DNA of 22,706 nucleotides from a virus, in the IMG/VR virus record IMGVR_UViG_3300042549_002669, positions 1 to 22,706 of that record, one strand, 5' to 3'. Below the pieces are notes generated by a model that ran no database searches, had not been told where the DNA came from, and worked only from the letters and a program-made list of their open reading frames with translations. This document shows, piece after piece, positions 7,267-14,478 of the stretch (its first letter is position 1; each line of letters opens with the position of its first letter). Both the position numbers and the translations under genes were made by a program.

Positions 7267-7794
7267 ATGGCTATAGAATCGTTTACAACTAATATACCAC
7301 AGAATACTAGTCTATTACAGGTCAACAAGTTTACCTTTTTGATTCCAGATAAACCGTATCTAAAGTATTTCTGTCAGACTGCTTCTATACCATCTGTATC
7401 AACCACAGAAATTACTATACCAACCCCATTTTCTAATACATATAGACATGGTGAAAAACTAAATTATGAACCTCTTACAATCACCACTTTGATTGATGAA
7501 GATTTGCAAGTATGGCATGAAACATATAAATGGTTATCATCATTAACACGACCCGAATCATTCGAACAGTATCCAAGAAAGTCACAAAGAGATCAAACAC
7601 CTTTATACTTTGATGGGTATCTAACAATCAATACAAATGCCAATAAACCTAACATTCGTATCAAGTTTTTGAATTGTCATCCTATTTCTGTTGGTATGAT
7701 CAACTTTGATACTAAATTAGATGCAGAAACCATTCCTACCTGTGACATTACTTTCCGTTATGATTTGTTTGAAGTTGAAAGATTGACTTCCTAA
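7267..7794 (+). CDS. T4 gp19-like tail tube family protein
   Basis: The gene encodes 175 aa; ATG 7267 follows GGAGG at good spacing. Segments such as NKFTFLIPD near the N-terminus, ASIPSVSTTEITIPTPF, and a region of the type LTITTLIDEDLQVWHETYKW match the pattern of the T4 gp19/Phage_T4_gp19 family, beta-rich proteins forming the inner tail tube or its initiator. The length is close to T4 gp19. In T4 the main tube gene lies upstream of gene 20, so this copy after gp23 could be the tube protein itself, a paralogue or a tube-initiator-like protein. The family call is moderately secure; the exact role is not. Confidence 0.65.
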   Translation: MAIESFTTNIPQNTSLLQVNKFTFLIPDKPYLKYFCQTASIPSVSTTEITIPTPFSNTYRHGEKLNYEPLTITTLIDEDLQVWHETYKWLSSLTRPESFEQYPRKSQRDQTPLYFDGYLTINTNANKPNIRIKFLNCHPISVGMINFDTKLDAETIPTCDITFRYDLFEVERLTS

Positions 7795-7811
7795 TCAAAC
7801 TGTTGTATAAT
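7783..7811 (+). promoter_or_regulatory. Sigma70-like promoter for uvsY-uvsW operon
   Basis: TTGACT (7783-7788) and TATAAT (7806-7811) are separated by exactly 17 bp. The -35 box overlaps the end of the tail tube gene. Transcription would start near 7818, giving a short leader before the uvsY ATG at 7835. Confidence 0.75.
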
Positions 7812-7834
7812 GATGTTTTGGAAATGGAGTGAAT

Positions 7835-8278
7835 ATGAAACCACCGGTAAAACTTGATGATCTGCGTGAAGAATGGTGCTCTAATGATTCTATCATTGAT
7901 GAAACTGAACCAGGCAAGGAACTAATCCGTGTTTCTGCTTTACACGGTAAGTATCTCAATATCCTTTCTTATCATCGTATGCTCTCACGTAAATATGTAA
8001 AAGAGTATGAAAATCTCAAACTGATTAAAACTCAATATTACTTAGGTGAACTATCTTTTGAAGAACTGCAAGAGCGTGGGTGGGAACCAGAACAGAGAAA
8101 CATATCCAAACCATCTCTTCCATTGTATATGGATGCCGATGAGGACCTTACTAATCTGCTAATCAAAAAGATGATACAGGATGAGATCGTTGATCTCTGC
8201 ACCCTTATAATCAAAGAACTAAATAGTAGAGTATATGCCCTCCGTGCATTTATTGAATGGAAGAAGATGACTTCGTAA
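7835..8278 (+). CDS. uvsY: UvsY recombination mediator
   Basis: The predicted protein is 147 aa and highly helical. It loads UvsX recombinase onto single-stranded DNA coated with gp32. The start at ATG 7835 is preferred over GTG 7829 because GGAG (7826-7829) lies 5 bp upstream. Similarity to T4 UvsY is low but visible: N-terminal LDDLREEW, a central YYLGEL segment, and C-terminal ... ALRAFIEWKK corresponding to the T4 tail. T4 UvsY is of similar length. It is immediately followed by uvsW, as in T4, with stop and start overlapping (TAATG), which strongly supports the call. Confidence 0.85.
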   Translation: MKPPVKLDDLREEWCSNDSIIDETEPGKELIRVSALHGKYLNILSYHRMLSRKYVKEYENLKLIKTQYYLGELSFEELQERGWEPEQRNISKPSLPLYMDADEDLTNLLIKKMIQDEIVDLCTLIIKELNSRVYALRAFIEWKKMTS

Positions 8279-9753
8279 TGACAGATTTTATCCTACATAA
8301 CAAGAATGAGGCATACCTTCATGTTAAATGTGATGAAGGTAAAGCATGGGAACTCCGTGATGCCTTTTCTTTCCGTCCTCCTGGGTTTCAGTTTGTTCCT
8401 TCTTACAAGCAGAAACTCTGGGACGGATATTTGCGTCTATACTCACCTAACAATGGGTTGATATATCGTGGTCTAGGGCCACATGTAACAAAATGGATTG
8501 AAGATAAAGGTTATACCTATGAATATGCCGACGAAGACCTTGACACCTCATTCTCTATTGAAGAGGCTAAAGAGTTTGTTGAAAAACTTAACCCAAAGCA
8601 CCCTCCTAGAGATTACCAGATGGATGCTTTTGTTCACGCTATCCGCAGTAAGCGTCGTATTGTTATTTCCCCTACTGGCAGCGGCAAGTCTTTACTACTA
8701 TATCTTGTATGCAATTACCTTCTCAAGCAAGGTAAACGAGGACTATTAATCGTACCTCGGTCAGCACTTGTTGAACAGATGTTTACAGACTTTGAGGACT
8801 ATTCTGTTAACAATGGTAAAGATATGTTCAAATATTGTTGGAGAGTTTATTCTGGTAGAGATAAACATTCTCAGCATCCTATCATCATATCTACATGGCA
8901 GTCTTTGCAAAGATTACCTAAAGAATATTTCGAACAATTTGATTACGTTATTTGCGATGAGGTGCATCAGGCACAGGCGAAGGCCCTGACAGATATCGTT
9001 TCTAAATGCACAAAGGCAGAATACCGTCTTGGTGTAACAGGCACACTATCGGGCGCCAAGGCTCATGAATGGGTTCTAATCGGTCTATTCGGACAGATAT
9101 ACAAGGCAACAACTTCTGCTGAGTTGATGAAGAAGAAACAATTGGCAGAATTGACAATCAAATGTCTTCTATTGAAATATAGTGAAGAAGAATGTCAGTA
9201 TATGAAGACTGCATCTTATCAAGAGGAAATTGAATATATCATTTCTAATGTTGAAAGAAATAAGTTTATTGTAAATCTGGCACTTTCATTAGAAGGTAAC
9301 ACTCTAATGCTATTCAACTATGTTGATAAGCATGGCAAGGTCCTACATGACATGCTAAATAAGAAAGTTAAAAACGGTCGAAAAGTATTTTTTATTCATG
9401 GAGGAACAGATGTTGAAGACAGAGAAGAAATTAGACGTATCCTTGAAACGGAAACTAATGCCATACTTGTTGGCAGTATTGGTGTTCTCAGCACTGGGAC
9501 TAATATTGTCAATCTATCCAATGTTATATTCGCATCACCTTCCAAAAGCAAAATTAGGAATCTACAATCTATCGGTCGAGGGCTTAGAGTATCAGAGACT
9601 AAACAATCCGCCACTCTCTTTGATATTGCCGATGACTTTAAGTGGAAGTCTAGAGACAACTTCACCCTTAAACACTTTTTCGAGAGGATTAAAACCTATA
9701 GTGAAGAAAAGTTTAAGTTCCGCATATACAAAATTAACATGAAGGACAGATAA
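8278..9753 (+). CDS. uvsW: UvsW recombination/R-loop helicase
   Basis: The protein is 491 aa, close to the T4 length. UvsW is an SF2 helicase that unwinds branched DNA and R-loops and shifts replication from origin-dependent to recombination-dependent initiation. The start at ATG 8278 (overlapping the uvsY stop) is preferred to the in-frame ATG 8257, because the T4 protein begins near the equivalent of MTDFILHNK. Residues 1-105 match the N-terminal UvsW substrate domain (LRDAFSFRPPGFQF, LWDGYLRLY). Helicase motifs: Walker A PTGSGKS (132-138), DEVH (227-230), GVTGTLSG (252-259) and a C-terminal QSIGRGLR motif VI. All key motifs are intact. Confidence 0.95.
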   Translation: MTDFILHNKNEAYLHVKCDEGKAWELRDAFSFRPPGFQFVPSYKQKLWDGYLRLYSPNNGLIYRGLGPHVTKWIEDKGYTYEYADEDLDTSFSIEEAKEFVEKLNPKHPPRDYQMDAFVHAIRSKRRIVISPTGSGKSLLLYLVCNYLLKQGKRGLLIVPRSALVEQMFTDFEDYSVNNGKDMFKYCWRVYSGRDKHSQHPIIISTWQSLQRLPKEYFEQFDYVICDEVHQAQAKALTDIVSKCTKAEYRLGVTGTLSGAKAHEWVLIGLFGQIYKATTSAELMKKKQLAELTIKCLLLKYSEEECQYMKTASYQEEIEYIISNVERNKFIVNLALSLEGNTLMLFNYVDKHGKVLHDMLNKKVKNGRKVFFIHGGTDVEDREEIRRILETETNAILVGSIGVLSTGTNIVNLSNVIFASPSKSKIRNLQSIGRGLRVSETKQSATLFDIADDFKWKSRDNFTLKHFFERIKTYSEEKFKFRIYKINMKDR

Positions 9754-10184
9754 TGACTGATAATGATAAAGAATATCCTCCCGTAAAGTTTCTTCGTTTG
9801 AAGAATGGTGATGATATTGTTTGTGAAGTGGTGGAAATTGGAGATGAGGATATAGATACATATCTTCTTATCAATCCATATAAAGTTTTATATATGCCTA
9901 GTGGTGATAGAGGAACAGTGCAGATTGCATTCATGCCATGGGTATTCTCTCGTATATGTGATAAACAAGAGTTTATGATTAGTATAGAAGATGTTCTATT
10001 GATGTCTGATGTATCCGAATATATGATAAAGTATTATTGGGATACTATGGACGGACCTCAAGAAAAAGAAGAGGAAGAAATCACACCCGAGGAAGAACAA
10101 GAACTAAATGATTTAGAGGGTGAAAATTTTGTTAATAACTTACTAAACTACTTAGGAGTAAATGGTAAAAGGACATTACACTAA
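9753..10184 (+). CDS. Conserved T4-like phage protein, possibly Sm-like fold
   Basis: The protein is 143 aa. The ATG overlaps the uvsW stop (TAATG), with AAGGA 6 bp upstream. Residues 10-75 (VKFLRLKNGDDIVCEVVEI ... INPYKVLYMP) read like a small five-strand beta barrel of Sm/LSm type, followed by an acidic helical C-terminus with a Glu-rich run around 105-120. I recall similar unnamed genes next to uvsW in marine T4-like phages. If the fold is right it might bind RNA, but that is inference and no RNA-binding residues can be verified here. Confidence 0.65.
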   Translation: MTDNDKEYPPVKFLRLKNGDDIVCEVVEIGDEDIDTYLLINPYKVLYMPSGDRGTVQIAFMPWVFSRICDKQEFMISIEDVLLMSDVSEYMIKYYWDTMDGPQEKEEEEITPEEEQELNDLEGENFVNNLLNYLGVNGKRTLH

Positions 10185-10492
10185 TGGCAACCACAAACAT
10201 AACATCAAACACAAACCCATATCTTACATTTGACGATGCCGACCTAACGGACGATTTTGGTTTTTCTTTTGGTTCGGAAGATGAAATTGCTGCACAGGCT
10301 CTTGCGCCCGCATCAGATGAAATTACCGACCTTAAACTGAGATTACAGGCAATTAGGAAGATTTATCTACCTCTATTACAGAACCTAGCAAAGAACTCCG
10401 ATCAACCTATCATCAAGTGGCCAGATCGTGGTCCTGTCCTTAAGAAGCAGATTGATAAACTCACAACTCTCACAGATCCGGGATTTAAGTGA
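10184..10492 (+). CDS. Small conserved phage protein with IKWPDR motif
   Basis: The protein is 102 aa; it overlaps the previous stop (TAATG). The first 45 residues are acidic, Thr/Asn-rich and probably disordered. Residues 46-102 form two helices around the motif IIKWPDR, a pattern (Pro-Leu-Leu-x-Asn-Leu ... I-x-W-P-x-R) I associate with small proteins of T4-like phages near gp55. A transcription-related role alongside gp55 is conceivable from position only. The function is unknown. Confidence 0.65.
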   Translation: MATTNITSNTNPYLTFDDADLTDDFGFSFGSEDEIAAQALAPASDEITDLKLRLQAIRKIYLPLLQNLAKNSDQPIIKWPDRGPVLKKQIDKLTTLTDPGFK

Positions 10493-10501
10493 ACTTTAAG
10501 G

Positions 10502-10518
10502 CCGATGCTTCGCATCGG
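10502..10518 (+). terminator. Perfect hairpin after the uvsY-uvsW operon, weak terminator candidate
   Basis: CCGATGC (10502-10508) and GCATCGG (10512-10518) pair perfectly around a TTC loop, 10 bp past the last gene. Only three T residues follow immediately, so termination would be inefficient; it may protect an RNA end instead. The rest of 10493-10619 shows no gene. Confidence 0.5.
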
Positions 10519-10619
10519 TTTCGCTTCGCTCAACCGTGAGCATTTGGTTATATTTGGTGGTGGTCTTGGTGAAGATTATACAAAAACTTAAAAAACATGT
10601 CAAGCCCCAAAATTTATAT

Positions 10620-10647
10620 TTGCCAAAAATTTTTTTTAGTGTATAAT
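10620..10647 (+). promoter_or_regulatory. Sigma70-like promoter for gp55 operon
   Basis: TTGCCA (10620-10625) and TATAAT (10642-10647) are separated by 16 bp. The expected transcript start near 10654 lies 24 bp before the gp55 ATG and rules out the earlier in-frame ATG at 10597 as its start. Confidence 0.65.
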
Positions 10648-10677
10648 GTCTTTAAATGCTTAAAGAAAGTTCTGAGA

Positions 10678-11277
10678 ATGGTAAAGAAAAAGAATCATTA
10701 TGTAGATAACGAAAAGTTTCTAGAAGATATTATGAAGTATAAAGAGAAAGTAAAGTATGCCTCTGATAATGGTCTAGAGAAACCTAGAGTCTCAGAATAC
10801 TCAGGTAAGTGTATATACTTGATTGCGGAAAACCTGTCACATAAGCCTAGGTTCATGAACTATTCATTTCGTGATGAACTTGTGTCTGATGCCATAGAAA
10901 ACTGCTTTTTATATTTCGATAACTTCAATCCTGAGATATCTAAAAATCCCTTTGCATACTTCACACAGATAATCTATTTTGCCTTTCATCGTCGTATCTC
11001 AAAAGAGGAAAAGAATAGATATATAATGTATAAAAAGTTTCAAGAAGGTATTCTAGAAACAACTCAACAGTTTGATGGTTTTAATGTTGAGAGTCACTCA
11101 CTACTTTTAGACAGTGCTGACAATCATGTTATGAATACACAAATGTATGATAACATTAATGACTTCATTAGAAAGTTTGAAGATAGGGAAGCGGCAAAGA
11201 AAGAAAAGAGAAAACAAGCAAAAGAAGGACTTGAAAAGTTTGTAGGAGATGATGATGAAGGAAGAGAATCAGTTTGA
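10678..11277 (+). CDS. 55: Late-transcription sigma factor gp55
   Basis: The predicted protein is 199 aa, slightly longer than T4 gp55. It is a minimal sigma-70 family factor that directs host RNA polymerase to late promoters, working with gp33 and the sliding clamp. Residues 62-112 (YSFRDELVSDAIENCFLYF then PFAYFTQIIYFAFHRRISKE) correspond to the sigma region 2 core with the aromatic -10 recognition helix. The start at ATG 10678 is chosen because an upstream Met at 10597 precedes the promoter; the ribosome site is weak (AAAGAAAG). The C-terminus is Lys/Glu-rich, and the clamp-binding tail is not obvious to me. Confidence 0.9.
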   Translation: MVKKKNHYVDNEKFLEDIMKYKEKVKYASDNGLEKPRVSEYSGKCIYLIAENLSHKPRFMNYSFRDELVSDAIENCFLYFDNFNPEISKNPFAYFTQIIYFAFHRRISKEEKNRYIMYKKFQEGILETTQQFDGFNVESHSLLLDSADNHVMNTQMYDNINDFIRKFEDREAAKKEKRKQAKEGLEKFVGDDDEGRESV

Positions 11278-11464
11278 GGTACCATTTCAGGTTCAAACCC
11301 TGATTACCTCTTTATCAAACAAAAACGAGAGAGTGCATATACGTGGTAACTATCGTATGAGATTAGAAGGTATAAAGCGAGCAATCGATAATGCTATTCT
11401 AGAGTATGATAGAGAGATGGGTACCGCACCACAAAAAATGTTTTATCCGAAAGGAAAACGCTAA
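11255..11464 (+). CDS. Small conserved T4-like phage protein
   Basis: The predicted protein is 69 aa, overlapping the end of gp55. Three tandem ATG codons occur (11249, 11252, 11255); the third is best placed, 6 bp after GGAG (11245-11248). The sequence (VPFQVQTLITSLSN, then NYRMRLEGIKRAIDNAIL) is a compact helical protein of a kind I recall downstream of phage sigma genes, without a known function. Its stop overlaps the next start as TAATG, so translation is probably coupled to the acyl-CoA dehydrogenase. Confidence 0.65.
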   Translation: MKEENQFEVPFQVQTLITSLSNKNERVHIRGNYRMRLEGIKRAIDNAILEYDREMGTAPQKMFYPKGKR

Positions 11465-13143
11465 TGAAATATACAGCACCAGTCGATTCAACTCTATTCT
11501 TACTTCGTGATGTTCTAAAGTTTGACCATGAACTAACAGAACCTATCTTGACAGAAGCAGCAAGACTATGTGAAGAAGTTATTGCTCCTACTAATCAAGA
11601 AGGCGACCGCATAGGTTGTCATAGAAGTGACATAGATGGTAATATCAAAGTTCCTTTTGTGTTTCATGAACCTTGGAAGAAATTTAAAGAAGGTGGTTGG
11701 ATTGGTTTATCAGTTCCTGAGGAGTATGGCGGACAAGGCTTACCATATGCACTTGCAAGTGCTATCAACGAGTTTGTATCCTCGTCTAACATGGCTTTTT
11801 CTATGTATCCTGGGCTTAGTCGTGGAAATATCCAGGCACTCCTCGAAGTAGCAAATGAAGAACAGAAGCGAACATTCATTCCTCGTATGGCATCGGGCGA
11901 ATGGACTGGCACGATGAATCTCACTGAACCACATTGCGGAACTGATCTTGGTTTGATTAAGACAAAAGCAGTTCTTAGTCCACTAGTGAACGAGAAACTT
12001 GGTGAGTGTTATGTTCTAGTTGGTCAGAAGATTTTCATTTCTTGTGGTGAACATGATCTAGCAGACAATATTGTGCATCTAGTTCTAGCTCGTATTCAAG
12101 GCGATCCAGAGGGAACGAAGGGTATCAGTTTATTTGTAGTTCCTAAGATTTTATCTGATGGAAAACCCAATAGCGTTTCGTGTGGATCAATTGAACATAA
12201 GATGGGCATTCATGGTTCGTCAACTTGTGTCATGAACTATGAGGGCGCAGTAGGATATCTTGTTGGCGAACGCTGCAAGGGTCTCAATGCCATGTTCATT
12301 ATGATGAATGAAGCAAGACTTGGTGTTGCTGTTCAGGGTCTATCACAATCAGAACTGGCGTATCAGAATGCTCTATCGTATGCTAAAGAACGTATTCAGA
12401 GTGCTAAACTCACGGATCCAAAAGGCAAATCAGTTGCCATTATCAATCATCCTGATGTTCGTCGTATGCTTATGGATATTCGTAGCATTAACGAAGCTGC
12501 TAGACTTCTGGTATTGGAAGCGGCGATGCTTTGTGAAGATAAAAGCGATAGTGCCCAAGATCGTTTAGGTCTACTCACTCCTATTCTTAAGGGTGTGCTA
12601 ACAGATTATGGATTTGAGAATGCTGTCAAAGCACAGCAAGTCTTCGGTGGTCATGGTTACATCAAGGAATGGGGCATGGAGCAGATTGTTCGTGACGCTC
12701 GTATTGCCCAAATCTATGAGGGTGCTAATGGTATTCAGGCACTAGACCTTGTTGCTCGTAAGTTACCTAAGAATATGGGGCGTGCTGTTCGTAATTTCTT
12801 TGATGATACAGAAGACCTAATCACCAAGGCATATAATAAGGACCTTCATGTTATTGTTCAACCTTTAACTGTTGCTAGAAACGATTTAAAGATTGCAACA
12901 GAATGGCTTGTGAATAACGGATTAAAGAATCCTAACAATGCTGGTTCTGCTTCATATGACTACATGAAGTTGTTTGGATTGGTGCTGCTTGGGTTTGCTC
13001 ATGTTCGTATATGTATGGCTACTGATGATAAAGAGCGACACAACAATGCACTTTATTTTATGCAGCGTATTCTTCCTGAAACATATATGTTACTTAATCG
13101 TATCAAGGCAGGAAGCGATACAATGATGAATGTAGAGTTTTGA
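11464..13143 (+). CDS. Acyl-CoA dehydrogenase, DmdC-like (FAD-dependent)
   Basis: The gene encodes a full-length 559-aa flavoenzyme that introduces a trans-2 double bond into an acyl-CoA, passing electrons to an electron-transfer flavoprotein. Residues 1-20 (KYTAPVDSTLFLLRDVL) match the N-terminal extension typical of the long acyl-CoA dehydrogenases. MNLTEPHCGTDLG (151-163) and QVFGGHGYI (392-400) are FAD-site motifs. Glu419 in QIYEGANGIQ is the expected catalytic base. The C-terminal ~120 residues form the extra domain of this subfamily. The pattern is closest, from memory, to DmdC (methylmercaptopropionyl-CoA dehydrogenase) and other proteobacterial acyl-CoA dehydrogenases. No frameshift or lost motif is seen. 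It lies between gp55 and gp47, with the start overlapping the upstream stop, so it is an integral operon member. The substrate cannot be decided here. Confidence 0.95.
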   Translation: MKYTAPVDSTLFLLRDVLKFDHELTEPILTEAARLCEEVIAPTNQEGDRIGCHRSDIDGNIKVPFVFHEPWKKFKEGGWIGLSVPEEYGGQGLPYALASAINEFVSSSNMAFSMYPGLSRGNIQALLEVANEEQKRTFIPRMASGEWTGTMNLTEPHCGTDLGLIKTKAVLSPLVNEKLGECYVLVGQKIFISCGEHDLADNIVHLVLARIQGDPEGTKGISLFVVPKILSDGKPNSVSCGSIEHKMGIHGSSTCVMNYEGAVGYLVGERCKGLNAMFIMMNEARLGVAVQGLSQSELAYQNALSYAKERIQSAKLTDPKGKSVAIINHPDVRRMLMDIRSINEAARLLVLEAAMLCEDKSDSAQDRLGLLTPILKGVLTDYGFENAVKAQQVFGGHGYIKEWGMEQIVRDARIAQIYEGANGIQALDLVARKLPKNMGRAVRNFFDDTEDLITKAYNKDLHVIVQPLTVARNDLKIATEWLVNNGLKNPNNAGSASYDYMKLFGLVLLGFAHVRICMATDDKERHNNALYFMQRILPETYMLLNRIKAGSDTMMNVEF

Positions 13144-13144
13144 T

Positions 13145-13327
13145 ATGGATATTGATGACTTCGTTAAAGAAATAGATCAGAATATTGAATGGTTTTGTGA
13201 CAAGGTAGTCGAACCTGTTCCTCAAAATGTAGAGGATAAAGATAAAGTTATGAAAAGGATGATACAATTAGGATGGTTGAGACAATCAGAATATGAAACG
13301 TATCAAATGGTTACCAAAGAGGATTGA
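13145..13327 (+). CDS. Small acidic hypothetical protein
   Basis: The predicted protein is 60 aa, starting 1 bp after the acyl-CoA dehydrogenase stop. It is acidic at the N-terminus (MDIDDFVKEIDQNIEWF) and helical, with no cysteines beyond one and no membrane segment. I do not recognise a family. It fills the gap tightly between two operon genes, supporting that it is translated. Confidence 0.55.
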   Translation: MDIDDFVKEIDQNIEWFCDKVVEPVPQNVEDKDKVMKRMIQLGWLRQSEYETYQMVTKED

Positions 13328-13409
13328 CGAAATCATTTTTCTGGTATATACTGTTGTTAAGAATATCCTAAATGACATCAAGGAAAAATTATGGCAAAGA
13401 TTGCATTAG
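13293..13409 (+). CDS. Possible 38-aa basic amphipathic peptide overlapping gp47 start
   Basis: An ATG at 13293 opens a 38-codon frame (MKRIKWLPKRIDEIIFLVYT at the start) that overlaps the end of the previous gene and the first 19 bp of gp47. It covers the otherwise empty 13328-13390 stretch. The peptide is basic with a hydrophobic centre. No good ribosome site is visible, so it may be chance. Confidence 0.25.
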   Translation: MKRIKWLPKRIDEIIFLVYTVVKNILNDIKEKLWQRLH

Positions 13410-14467
13410 TTACTGATACACACGCAGGTGTTCGTAATGATAATCCTGCATTTCAAAATTATCAGAAACGTTGTTGGGAATGGTTCTTTGATTACATTGA
13501 TGCTAACAGTATCAAACATGTCATTCATCTTGGTGACATTTATGATCGTCGCAAGTATATTAATTTTATGTCGGCGAAGCGACTTCGTGAGGACTTTCTA
13601 GAACCTCTACAGGAGCGAGGCATTGAAACACATATTGTTCAAGGTAATCACGATTCTTACTACAAAGATACACACGAAGTTAATGCTCTTGAGGAAATTA
13701 TCTCTGGAAGATATGATTACATTAATACTTATAGTGTCCCTAGTATCATCAGTATTGATGGGTTTGATATTCAACTGATGCCATGGATTACCGAATCAAA
13801 TAAGAAACAAGCATTAGAAGCAATTGATAAACCAAAATCATCAATACTCATGGGACATCTTGAGTTGAATGGTTTTACTATGCATAGAGGATTGATAGCA
13901 GACCATGGCATGGATAGAATATCTTTTGATAAGTTTGATCACGTTTATTCTGGTCATTATCATCACCGTTCTACGATTGGTAATATCAGTTATATTGGTG
14001 CCTTTGCAGAATACACTTGGCACGATTATAACGATTCTAGAGGATTTTCTATCTTTGATACGGACACCAGGGTTCTAGAGTTTATTCAGAACCCATATAA
14101 GATTTTTAGAATTGCTCGATATGATGATGTAGACAATCCTAATATTGTAGAGAAGATTCAGCAAACCGACTTTAGCAAATATAAAGATTGCTTCGTTAAA
14201 GTTGTAGTCATAAATAAGAGTAATCCATATGCTTTCGATCTTCTATTTGATTCTATCTACAACGCAGGCCCTTTGGATATTCAGATAGTGGAAGATCCAA
14301 CTATTCTTTTGGACAATGAGGAAGATACGGAAATTGATGAAGCGGAAGATACTGTAACGATTCTAAAGAAGTATATTGACGGGTTGACACTCCCGATTGA
14401 GAATGTAAAAATGAAGCAGTTTATGATTGACGTTTATAATGAAGCGTTACAAGTTGAAACAGTATAG
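13391..14467 (+). CDS. 47: Recombination nuclease subunit gp47 (SbcD/Mre11-like)
   Basis: The gene encodes 358 aa, about the T4 length. It is the manganese-dependent phosphoesterase of the gp46-gp47 complex, which resects DNA ends for UvsX recombination and degrades host DNA. Phosphoesterase motifs are intact: DTHAG (Asp9, His11), LGDIYDRR (Asp49), QGNHDS (Asn86, His87), MGH (His156) and SGHYHH (His189, His191). The start follows AAGGA at normal distance. In T4 genes 47 and 46 are close neighbours; here ftsH is placed between them, and 46 follows. Confidence 0.95.
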   Translation: MAKIALVTDTHAGVRNDNPAFQNYQKRCWEWFFDYIDANSIKHVIHLGDIYDRRKYINFMSAKRLREDFLEPLQERGIETHIVQGNHDSYYKDTHEVNALEEIISGRYDYINTYSVPSIISIDGFDIQLMPWITESNKKQALEAIDKPKSSILMGHLELNGFTMHRGLIADHGMDRISFDKFDHVYSGHYHHRSTIGNISYIGAFAEYTWHDYNDSRGFSIFDTDTRVLEFIQNPYKIFRIARYDDVDNPNIVEKIQQTDFSKYKDCFVKVVVINKSNPYAFDLLFDSIYNAGPLDIQIVEDPTILLDNEEDTEIDEAEDTVTILKKYIDGLTLPIENVKMKQFMIDVYNEALQVETV

Positions 14468-14478
14468 GAAACATTGAT

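Noticed and set aside
8219-8225. CTAAATA inside uvsY as a late promoter for uvsW
   Set aside because: Tempting because T4 uvsW is a late gene, but the same 7-mer also occurs inside other genes (for example near 9355 and 17225), so chance in AT-rich DNA is enough.
10597-10677. N-terminal extension of gp55 from an upstream ATG
   Set aside because: The stretch contains a good promoter whose transcript would start after this ATG, and the extra residues do not resemble gp55.
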